A stretch of DNA of 64,000 bases, taken from NCBI RefSeq assembly GCF_020382885.2, contig NC_058501.1:12373501-12437500 (forward strand), given 5' to 3'. Positions 25,531-35,820 of the stretch are shown here, in pieces. Source of the stretch: Scatophagus argus (lineage: Eukaryota > Chordata > Actinopteri > Scatophagidae). The notes below the pieces were generated by a model. The model did not search any database, was not told the DNA's origin, and worked only from the letters and a program-made list of their open reading frames with translations. The position numbers and the translations under genes were made by a program. Position 1 is the first letter of the stretch, and every line of letters begins with the position of its first letter.

Positions 25531-27470
25531 TTATAATTGTTGCTGTATGTACAGAATATTTCTCTCATGTTTTTTATGCTGCTCCAGAATTGCTGTCTAT
25601 GGACAGTAAAGATTTATTGAACTGAATTGAAAACAATGATATGGTCATTTTCAGTTTCATCACTAATGAATTTAATGTAACATGTAAACTTACAGGTAAA
25701 CATTCTCACTAGAGCAAGCCTCTGTGATTTTTACATGTATAAACACTTGCCACAGTCCTGTTCAGCATGTTTAAAAGTATTAGACTTGTGTATTTGACTA
25801 TGAGTCACCTTTTGCAAGGCGTCCTCTCACATATCATTACAACATTACCTAGGCTATGAAATCCATCTTTGAAATGAAACATCTTGCACAAGTGCTGATG
25901 ATGCAGCCGCTGCCCAGCATGAACCGAGCTGGTCTTAAAACGTGGCTGGGCCGACATGTTTAGCTGTGGCTCCAGGAGTCCCAATTGGATCAAGATGCCA
26001 TTACGCAGCCTATTCATCATTCATTTTGTTGTCACGTGTGAACATTAAAGCTGTGGATTAAATTAACAGGGTCCAAGAGACACATCTAAGGTGTCCAGTA
26101 CACACCTCAGCCTCTAATGTCGTTAGGCCCAAATGACAAATGAACTATGGATTGCTCAGCAAATTACTTAATTTAACCAAAGGAGCACAGCATATGTCAA
26201 GCTAACGCCTGTAATTACACCTACTTGATGCATGGCAGCCATTTTGCATCCTAGTATTTAAGGCAGAGTAGCAATTTACTTAAACTAGGGAGCATTTTGG
26301 CCTGAATCTGTTCAACTGCATGATGGTTTAATTTGCAGCAAATCTGGCAGCAAAATACTCAAATCCAACAAGCAGGGCAGGCGTCAGCAGGGATGCTGAC
26401 AGCTGCACCAACCATGAAAGTCATTTTATCAGCTGCCAATCATGACCCCGCAAAAACAACTACATTTGCACAGGCAATATTGTGCATGAATTTATAATAA
26501 CATATCATTATATTTATGAGGTAAGTTGTCAAATTCAGGCTATCAAGCTTTCCCTGTCTGTCACTCTGTCTCGGGATGTAAAATGGTGCTTCAGAAGTAA
26601 ACGAACAGTGAATCAAACCGCTGCCCTGCTGCTATCTGGGTTGAAGCATGGTGCACTTCTCACACATCAAACAGTGATGTGACACTGTTCACTTCAGGGG
26701 TTAGCTGAACCTGACTACAAGAAGGATGAGCGATTAACACCAAAAGGTGACTGAGTAGAAAAATAAAAATAAAATTCAAACAAATACACTGGCTTCCTGC
26801 AGGGAGCCATTTCTTCCTTTCTTTACTGTCACAAAGTCAGTGAACTAACAGCATTTATTAATTCTCATCAACAATGGCAAAGTTAATTTTTAAACACGTG
26901 CGTCTGTTGAAATATCAAACACATAGGTTTTTATTTAAAATGTGTTCACTGCCTACATGGACATTTTGGACCATCAATGTCCTTTTCATTGTACTTTTAT
27001 ATTTTTTCTATGATGAAAAGTAAATAAACAAGATTATGCAGCTGAAGAACATGTTAGTAAACAGGACCTGGTTTAAAGAGATAGCACATCAACAGTCATA
27101 ATACTAATTTATATATAGTTTTTACTGCCTGTTGATCAGACACTGAGTGCCTGGTGCATAGATCTTAGGCGGGCATTATAACAAGAGCCAAAATACAAGC
27201 CTGAGTGAGATGTATTTCACAAAATCAAAATTATATAAAACTTGACAACAGGTGTAACTCACAAAACATTATATATTATATTTCAATTACAAATAATATT
27301 TGAAATTAATTATAAAATTATGTGGAAATATTTGTCACAAATACCTGAAAAAGTTGCCAACTACTTTTAGACAAGGTAAATATTATATTTACAGACATCT
27401 GAAAGGCATTTTAAAAATTTAGATGTGCTGTCACACAAACCTGTTTATAATACTGTATACAGCAGACATG
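25531..27470. other. Intergenic DNA between putative ptpru and the GMEB-like gene
   Basis: The first ~100 bases (to about 25,630) look like another LINE-type tail (GGACAGTAAAGATTTATTGAA). The rest is AT-rich with no coding signal I can support. The 3' UTR of the minus-strand GMEB-like gene may extend into the right part. Its polyadenylation site is not obvious, although an AATAAA on the minus strand occurs near 26,930. Confidence 0.45.
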
Positions 27471-27484
27471 AGAAAAATCTGTGA

Positions 27485-27684
27485 TTTAGGGCTGCATCTG
27501 AACATTATTTTTATTATCAAACTGCTGTTGATCCTCGATTTTCTGGTTGTTCACACTTGAGAAGCTGGGGCAAGTGAATTTTTTTTCATTTTTCATTAAA
27601 AAAATGACTAAAACAATTAATCAGTTATCAAAATGGTAGCAAGTTAATTTGATTCATGGATGAATCAAGTGATTATTTCAGCTC
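27485..27684 (+). repeat. Copy of fish GGCTGCAACTAACGATTA-type repeat with both ends
   Basis: It begins AGGGCTGCATCTGAACATTA and ends AAGTGATTATTTCAGCTCC. Inside are ACTTGAGAAGCTGGGGCAAG, then ATGACTAAAACAATTAATCA and TTATCAAAATGGTAGCAAG. Beginning and end form imperfect terminal inverted repeats (GGCTGCA / CAGCTCC). The middle is deleted relative to the full-length family as I recall it. It lies about 0.2 kb past the stop codon of the GMEB-like gene, so it may be in its 3' UTR. Confidence 0.65.
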
Positions 27685-27877
27685 CACTGCGTTCCGAGTT
27701 GATAAAATATTAAAATATTATTGTGTCCTCTTGAATGTGTCGCTTAATGCAAGAACAGATCTGTGCCCGTAACACCTCTGAAGTAAACACAACTGAAGCA
27801 ACCACAATATATGAGAACACAAGAAAGAATTTCGTCTTCATGTCTCAGGCACATCCCTTTGAGATTGTCTCTCTCCC

Positions 27878-30800
27878 TCACTTGCTTTTATGCTTCTTTG
27901 ATGCCTTCCTTCCTATGAACATCTTTTCAATGTCATGCAAGCCCACAGTCTCCTCTGTTTCCTCACCGCTACCGTGAGGGTCTTCTTGAAACTTAAAAGT
28001 CTTCTGCCCAGTCTCTTTGTGGATCCCTGGGGAGTGCTCTTTTCCCATGGCCTCTTGTCTAAGCCTGTGAATCCTGTCTGGGTCCCCCATCTCCCTGAGC
28101 TCGCACTCGCTCTCCAGCGCAACACTACCACTGTCCCTGTCCGTCCTGCAAGCTCCGGCACGCTGATGCCGGCCAGCTGAGGTCGAAATATGTCTGAAGA
28201 ACCGAGGACTGATGGTAAGCTGAGCGTGCGAGGCAGTGCATAAACTGGTTACAGAGAGAGGATGGATCACCGGGCTTGTTTTGACAGGAGACAGCAAGTT
28301 GTGAGTCTGGCTGTTTGACAGGTTGTGACGTTGAGGTCGTGGGTGTTTTAAGGATTTAATTTTGTATGAAGTGCTTTTATCACTGCCCTGCATCCTCTGG
28401 TCCTCCAAGATTTCATCCAACACTAAGAAAAACAGGATATTATTTCATACAATCCACTGGGATATCACTGTATGTACTGTATGCTCCCCTCAACAGCTCT
28501 CTTACCATAATCGTTGTTATGGATCTTGTTTTCTTCGTCTTGGCTGCGCTTCAGGTCCAAGGCTTTCTTCACTGAGTCCAAAAGTCCAAACATCTTACAC
28601 AGGGAATTAAGTATAACAGCATCTGACAAAACAAAAATGTTACAATTCAGCTCCATCAAATCAAATCATTGAAAAAAAAAATCAGTGCTCATTAAGTTTT
28701 CAGTTTCATGACTGACATATTTGGTGTAGCCTTTGCTGAAAATCATTATTTAAAAATTGACTTACATTTTTTTTAACCTGACTGACATTTGACTAAAGCA
28801 TTTCAGTGGTCCTGCTGATCGAACTCACCTGCCTCCTGCAGGTTGGCCTTCTCACTGCGAACCTCTACTCCTTTAAGATTGGCTAATATTTCAGTCTGGA
28901 GACTGGACAGGACCTCCCCCATCATTCCAGAGTCTGCCACACCCTTCCACAGGCTTAATACTCCATCTAGAGACAGTCAAGTAGGTGAGCCATTCCTGTG
29001 ACATGTGGGGAACTGTGTATGGGTGTGTTTTTGTTATTTCATTTAAGAACAATTAAGTGGCACAGAGAAATTAGAGAAAGTGGCATAGACAAGACTATGG
29101 AGAGGCGATTTGAGCATGTATGAGAAAGAAACCATTTCTGTGTGAGCTGTTGAGTTGGATAAAAAGAGATTGCACGCAAAGGAAAGAAAAACGAGAAGAA
29201 AGAGGCAGGGAAAATGTGTGGAAGTGAGATGTAAGGAGAGTTAAAGAACTGAAGAAGAGTAATGAATTGAAGAGGGAAACATAGGAAGAAGTGTCAGGGT
29301 TAAAGGAACAACAGAAAAAGATCTAACGAGATACAGAAAATGGGAGAAGTGCGGCACTTGGAGACAGAGTGTTAAATGGGTGATAGAGGCAGAGAGGAAA
29401 GAGTAGGAAAATGGGTTAGAGAAGAAGTGCTTTAAGAGGTAAGAGAGGAGGACAAGGCAGATTGGAGGGAGGCTGAAAAATTAGTTGGGATCTTTACAAA
29501 ACTGAGCAAAATAGAAGTTGTGTCTATTAGAGTGATAAAATGGCAAAAGTGCTTGATATCTTATCTCGCAAGAAATGTGTCCAATTTTTATGTTTCCTTA
29601 AACGTCTGTCAGGATAAATGCAATATGCCTGCGGAAAATATTCCAAATTCCATATACAGCTATCTGAAGCAAGCTACATCTGTCTCTCCATGTCGGGAAG
29701 GTTTACTAATGGAAAGAAATGCATCTCTGGAGATAGAGGAGCATAGCTATGGCATAGCTATTTACTGAGAGTTGTCAATTTGTTTTAAGGCATGGGACAA
29801 GCTATAACACTTGTGCAGTGAGGCACTGCAATTTGCCATTCACACAAAAGATCACCTGCGGCTATGTTACCGACAGTGTTCCAGCTGGAACAATGCCTAA
29901 TCAGGTCACCTTTAAAAGCCCCTAAATCAAAGCTTGGGTCCCTGCAAGAAAAAGCCACACTTAGAAATGTCAGATGCTTCAATGGTAATATAAAAAGACA
30001 CGCCTGATAGTGGTCAGCAACTTTTCCCGCTGCAGGAACGGCAGAACATCCCACAGCTGCAGACTCAGAGGTTCATTGGCTCAGTCTATCAAAGGCGTTA
30101 AGCAGTAGTGGACTCTCGGGCCTACAGGTACTGATGTTAATATTATATATGACACAGTTGTCATTGTTTCGCTGTTGTTTTTTATTTATTATTCATGCAA
30201 TGATGGTTCAAACTTGAACACTTTTCTTTTCCTCATCACTTAACCTTTTTATCCATCAGGTTACAGTGCTTCACATTAAGGACTGCCTCCTTTGAAAGAC
30301 ATGGCTTACAAATACATGGCTTCTGCAGGACTGAAGTTCAGCGGGCTGAATCTGTGACTTGCAAACAAGGTGCAAGGTGACTGCAAATTTACCTCCAGGA
30401 CATTATCCTTGGTCAGCTGACAAAGTGGTTAATAGCAGAAGCAAACGTTACTTACAGAGTTTACAGTGGAGGTTATTTCACTTGATCGACACTAGGTGGA
30501 TTACTGGGTTACAAAGCTTTTAAATAGGACGTGTACCCGTTTGGCATCCCCTCTAAAAGTCACAGTGGAGCACCACAGGTCCTGCTGTGTGGGATATTAT
30601 GCAAGCACAGAGTAAATGAATGAAGCCTTTCTGAATTACCCTATTACCCAGCTCATCTCTCAGTCTATTTCTACATAGCCACTCTTCTTCATACTGGCAG
30701 TTCATCAAGCACCTGTAAATCCTTTCTTATATTTACCAGGTGTGTCAGCCCTCTTTCTCTTTACAGCATGTCCATTGGCTGTTGTGGGATTAACAGGCCG

Positions 30801-33661
30801 GGTTGGACCAGGGCTGCGCTCTGCTGTTGTGCTGAACTTCTCCTCCAAAGTCTTCTCTACCTCTGCCGCGTCATGTAAAACCTCTCCTGAAATGACCACA
30901 AAAAGGTACTGAAAAAGTACTGAAAAGAAACGGCTTAAAGGTCTCTTTTTAACACTGAATGTAAGTATGGGAAGCAAGACAAGGAAAGTAAATGCAACCG
31001 TTTCAGATTTTTTTTTCTGTGCAGTGGTTGCACACTAAGGAAAGTGATGCTAATAAATACATGGGATTTCACAAGAAATATACAGTGTGTTATCACATAC
31101 ATACGCACAATGAATCAAAATTCCAGTGACTCGGACTACTTTAAAAGTCTGCCTTCTCCTAACAAAACAAATCCCCCGTACAACTTCTGTCACAGTTGGT
31201 TGAACCCCGTGCCACACCTCCTCTTCTGGTTTGGCATATGTGACTCTGACATCGGTGTGGACAAATGGTGAGAGAACAGGTGGAGAGGCACTTGGGAAAA
31301 AACAACACATTTCCTAATAAAGTTTACGAAAGTTAGCGAATTTTCCTTTTGTATCATGCACAACAAAAGTAGTAGTTGTAGCTTGACACGTTAATGATTT
31401 GATCTGCTTTACTTGACATTGTGCGTATTGCATTGGGATGGACACATGGACACATTGTGATGTTGATGCTGAAACAACGTGTTGTGCAGCCCTATTTAAA
31501 AGAACATAACTGGATAATGTTCCTCATTGTTTATTGTCCTTGAGCTCAAGCAGCATGCGGTGAAAGTTACTATTCATATTTGATTATTTATAATATTATT
31601 TATAATATATTTCTAGGTGGTTTCAAAACTTTCTGTCTGCATCATCTCAGTGTCATAATGCAAAACAGCACCTGAAGCATATGTGCATGGGAAAAAAACA
31701 TCAACCTGTAAATGCCAACTGAAATCTACCTGTCAGCGGAGGCACCTGTCCTCCAACAGGGTCGAGAGCCAGACACGACAGGCTCGGCTGCACTAAGGTC
31801 CCTGGAGGAAGTCGCGTGCTGTTGATCAGCACATCAAACTTAGTGCTGCGGCAGGTGTTGCTGCATACAGTGTCATGCTGGTAGAAATCTATCTGGCCAG
31901 AGTCCATCATTTTCCTGTGAAAGTGAGAGGAGCAGGTTAAAAAGTATACCACAGAATAACCAAGAAAATATTTTTGTCACACAACTGCAGAGGGCCGTTA
32001 AAGTATTGAACACTGTGGAGAACCCAGAGATTTGCTTGACACAAAGCCCATTGATACGACCTCTAGATGAATGAAGATGAAAAGGGCAGATATTGCCGAC
32101 CGAGTTGGAATACTGACTCACTCTAACAGCAAGTGCAAACACGATAAAGAAGTGAGAGGTATCACTCAGCAGCTTGCTTGCGTGTTATTTGAACCTGCTC
32201 TGATAATAAGGCTGCTTACCTCTGGAATGCACTGGCAAACCCCAACACAGACAGACTCGACGCAAGTGCAAATTATATGAATGAGATATGCTGTGGGAGA
32301 CTGAGGTGTTTAAAGTCTGACACTTTAACCATAACGCAACAAGGTGTTGTGAAGAACTCCCTTAAAGGTCATTCAGGGTTACAGCTGCATGCATGTGTCT
32401 CCCCAGCAGCTATGAGGACAGACAAACGGTGTTATTCATGTCTACCTGAGCATTACCCCTCCCAGTCTGATGGCCCTTTTCCAGTCCTTCAGAGTGGCTT
32501 TCCCTGCCAGGTGTACAAACTGCTTGGGACTGATGAGCTGGTCATTGAACTGCAGACAAGAAGAAGACAACATAATGTTCATGAAAACTATTATAAGAAA
32601 GAATGATAAGACAGATTTGACAGACAAGATGAAGAATTGTGTCTGGTTTAACCAATTGAGGCTATAGTGCTGATAAATGAATAAAAATAAACTTACTTTA
32701 ACACACCTGACGTTGATTCCAGGGCACACAAACTTCTTAAATAGTAGAACCGCTCTGCTGTCTCCACAGGTGATGGGGTAGCCATACTCAATTTCCTCTC
32801 CCTCTGCTTTACTGTCTTCTATTGATTACAAGTCAAAATCAGATCCACTCACAGAACTTGTGTGAAACTTTACTATACTCAGCACCGTCATCACACCTCA
32901 GGCGGCTTCTCAATATCCTTCATATTTGTGAAAGGTGAAGCTGAAAAGTTTGCTGTGACAGATTCATTATGTAAATAATACATGCTTTGGATGCAATGAC
33001 TTATTGATTTTATATATGTGCTTAAAGTCAGCAGTGAAGTTTAACGTCTCTGTGTCACGTACCATGATGTGTCTCTATGGCCAAGACTGTAGTGCCAGTG
33101 TCAGCAATGTCATCATTTACCCTGCAGAGGGCGACAGATTCACATATTTAACAGATTAATTATATCTTGCTAGCTGAGAGCTGAACAGTTCTGAAATCAA
33201 TTAAATTAAATTAACAGCAAAACATAGAGAAAGAGCTACTGCAGGGGTAACCTTTTCCTTTTCTTGACATATCTTACTGTTGTATTCTGTGAATTAAGCC
33301 TGCATTAAACAGATTATGAACATCATAAATGTCGAATGATGTCTTAAGATTTGTCTAATACAAGCAAGAAGCATAAGGAAAAATGTTTGATCATGTACGT
33401 TTGTATGTATGTTTTATTGTTTTGTCTATATTTATATACTTTATGAAAATCTGTCTATACATTTACATTAGCTTTATTTTGTCACGCAGCAAATACAAAA
33501 CGTCTATAGACCCTTTGATGACATTAGCCATGTTACCCATGCAGGATTGGCTGCAAGTGCAGGATGACTTGAGTCTTATGGTTGTCGCCACTGGACTCCC
33601 CTTCCTCTTCCTTCACCGTCATGAGATCCCCTGAAGACACAATGACCTCAGCACCCGCCAT
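27878..33661 (-). CDS. gmeb1-like: GMEB-family SAND-domain transcriptional regulator, complete (514 aa)
   Basis: Nine coding exons on the minus strand join in frame: 33,661-33,537; 33,121-33,063; 32,818-32,697; 32,549-32,446; 31,914-31,730; 30,886-30,737; 28,966-28,829; 28,622-28,506; 28,422-27,878. All junctions are GT-AG and phases match. The N-terminus has an acidic stretch and KTQVILHLQP, as in GMEB1/2. Residues about 80-160 are a SAND domain: FVCPGINVRC, the DNA-contacting KDWK, then a Cys-rich CSNTCRST segment. A KRKR nuclear-localisation motif lies near residue 240. Residues about 250-330 match the GMEB central region (WKGVADSGMM...MFGLLDSVKKALDL). Family members bind glucocorticoid modulatory elements (PuCGPy) as dimers and tune steroid-receptor responses. 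Residues 334-514, one exon, do not resemble the GMEB1/2 C-terminus I know and end in a basic KKHKSK tail. The symbol marks the family; I cannot decide between gmeb1, gmeb2 and a third paralog. Confidence 0.92.
29050..29480. repeat. Purine-rich intronic tract
   Basis: Within the intron between GMEB-like coding exons 6 and 7, the plus strand is strongly A+G biased with many AGAGAA/GGAAAG units, so the transcript strand is polypyrimidine-rich. There is no coding signal. Confidence 0.6.
31385..31495 (+). repeat. Possible miniature transposon remnant in a GMEB-like intron
   Basis: The segment ends AACAACGTGTTGTGCAGCCC, resembling the TGTGCAGCCCTA end of fish non-autonomous elements. No matching start is clear. 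Confidence 0.3.
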
Positions 33662-33677
33662 CACCCCTCTGTACAGA

Positions 33678-35200
33678 GCTGCACGCAGGGAGGGCCAAGC
33701 ACGCATATTAACATCCAGATCACACACACGCATGCAGTGATGTTATTTAATGCATGCACAAGTCAATAAAAATCTCCCTCAACAGACTTTTTCTTGCATG
33801 CAGCTGTCATAAAAATGAATCCATGCCGGGTTTAAAATGACATAATCCTCATATAGACAGGCCTTGCTTCTTATATTGCAGTTGAGAATTAACATGGATG
33901 ATGGGACAAAAGCTTAGAGTTTTAATTAAATCCTTGGTTATAAGGCCTAAATTGTAAAAGTGGTGGAACACTATGACAACCTAAGAGAACTCAGCAAGTA
34001 AAATGTTCTATTATAAATGGTTTGTTGTTGTTGTTTTCGGTTTTGTTTTGGTTTTCTTTTATCTACTCAAAGAGGAACTCTCAAATCAAATCATATCTAG
34101 TAATGTGTTATGCAACCTTGAGTTCAGGCCACCACTTCTGCCACAAATATGATAACAATGAAAGACCTGTTGAATAAATGCGCAGGAGTGCTGTTACCAA
34201 GTTATATCAAGCAAATCTTCAAATTCAGACAGTTATTTATGTATGTTAAATATATGTACATATACAACATATCCTATACATTATTAAAAATGTTATAATT
34301 ACACCCATCAGGTAAAGATAAGCAAATATCCTTAATTACTGACAATATATGAAATAATATAAACGCATTTTAGATATATCAAGTGTGAATAAACTGTCCA
34401 CTGGATGTCAATAAGACATGACTATGGTACTCAGGAACTGGGAAAGAAATACAAAAACAACAGAAAAATAATTAATAACTTTGCATCGTCGTTGCATTTA
34501 TCCCAGTAGCTCTGATTCTATTCATAAAATCCTCTCCTATACGAGCAGCAGCTGAGGCGTTAGTTATACCAGGAGACAATATCAAAAGCTCAGAGACAAA
34601 CAGAAATTCATTGACAAACTGTCTGCGAGGATTATTCCATGGCAGAGGAACAAAACAGGCAACCTTCCCATGCGGTGAAGAGCAGCCTACAATAAACTGA
34701 TCAACATAGTGCATACTATATCAGGTAGCCTTTGGTGGATCACCAACTCCTACACGGACAGTTGCGTGCCTTTCTCACCCTCCTTCACCCACTCAAACTG
34801 ACGTCTCTTGGTGCGGCAGCACGCACACCCCGGCCAACAACGGTGCGACGGCACGCGCTGCTCTCCCACAGAGGGAGCAAAAAAGACTACCGGGTCCACA
34901 CTGAAACTCTGAAACAACACTACCTGCTAACTTAAAATTATTGTCCTAGTTTTACCTACCGTATTACAGCAGGGGATCTTTCATCCTCCGCTTGTCGGAG
35001 AGGCAGAAGAGCATGCGCCGTGGTGCTTCGTTACACTTCCTGCAGTGAAGGCAGCATTTGCCTGAGAAGCATCTGTCCCGCTGTCACGAGAAGCGGTTAG
35101 TTGGCACGCGATGTGTAAATCGGTCAAACTGCTCTCATGTGCGAGTGCGCGGCTTTGTTTGAGCACTTCTGAGCCATGGCACTGCCTATGTCGAACGATG
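33678..35200 (-). promoter_or_regulatory. 5' UTR intron, non-coding exon 1 and promoter of the GMEB-like gene
   Basis: The first coding exon is preceded by candidate acceptors (GTGCAG at 33,679 and TACAG at 33,669), so the gene probably has an upstream non-coding exon. A good minus-strand donor, ATACG/GTAGGT, lies at 34,960/34,959. Upstream of it DNA to about 35,200 is CpG-richer than the intron (CCGCTTGTCGGAG, CCCGGCC). No TATA box is evident. The TSS is inferred, somewhere between about 34,960 and 35,200. The 33.7-34.7 kb stretch is AT-rich intron with nothing else recognised. Confidence 0.5.
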
Positions 35201-35253
35201 TCAAGCTCCAGAAACATGTTTTCCATAGCAAGCGAAGTCGTGAAAATGTGTTT
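35176..35253 (+). other. Orphan coding-like first exon (26 codons) with strong Kozak and splice donor
   Basis: ATG lies in a near-perfect context (GAGCCATGG). It opens 26 codons rich in Lys, His and Arg (begins MALPMSNDVKLQKHVFHSK) and ends at a consensus donor TTT/GTAAGT in phase 0. If unspliced, the frame stays open for 96 codons. No downstream exon of matching phase is recognised. DCBLD1-like exon 2 needs a phase-1 partner, so it would be read out of frame. I do not recognise the protein. It could be the first exon of an unidentified plus-strand gene, an alternative or regulatory upstream exon of the DCBLD1-like gene, or chance. Confidence 0.35.
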
Positions 35254-35559
35254 GTAAGTTGGAGGGTTGGTTTTAGGGTCAACACCAATTGTTTTCGTTG
35301 GCAGTTGTGTGGCCTAATTTTCTTGGTTGGTCATGAAGTAAACAGTTGCCTGTTCTATTTTTGTTGTTACCTGAATTTCACCAGAAGATGGCGGGGTTTG
35401 CATTTGGTTCGAGTAAAGAAATGTAGGTGTGTCGACAACTCACAAAGACAAGACACTTCGAAATAAAAAATAAAAAATCGGGGTTTAGCCACTTTTGTCG
35501 CTTTCGGAGCATCATTTCATCTTTTTTATCTTTTGAACTTATGGAGTATTAGTTTTAGC

Positions 35560-35820
35560 AGAGCATGGCATTGTGAGATGTACAGCTGCCGACGGCTGGT
35601 CTCAGATCAGTACACACTGACAAACCAGCCCACCCCTATTTGGGAATGGAATGCCGGGAATTGTTTGATTGACAGTCAAGATAAACCAATGAGAGGCCGA
35701 GTTCACGGCTCGTGGCCGATAGTAAATATTCAGTAGTTTGTGCTCTAAGTTTTTACTGAAGCTAGAAGCTCGAGCGAGCGTGGCTTGCACCTTACTTTTT
35801 CAAGCAGAGCTGTTGAAACC
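35560..35820 (+). promoter_or_regulatory. Promoter and 5' UTR of the DCBLD1-like gene
   Basis: Directly upstream of the ATG at 35,821 are two overlapping GGAATG motifs (35,643-35,653; the TEAD/M-CAT core), a CArG-like CCTATTTGGG just before them, and a CCAAT box (AAACCAATGAGA near 35,685). There is no convincing TATA box. Transcription-factor use is inference from motifs. Confidence 0.45.

Noticed and set aside
34981..35226. 81-codon minus-strand frame in the GMEB-like promoter
   Set aside because: The GMEB-like coding start is clearly at 33,661; this region is promoter/5' UTR and the frame has no conserved motif.
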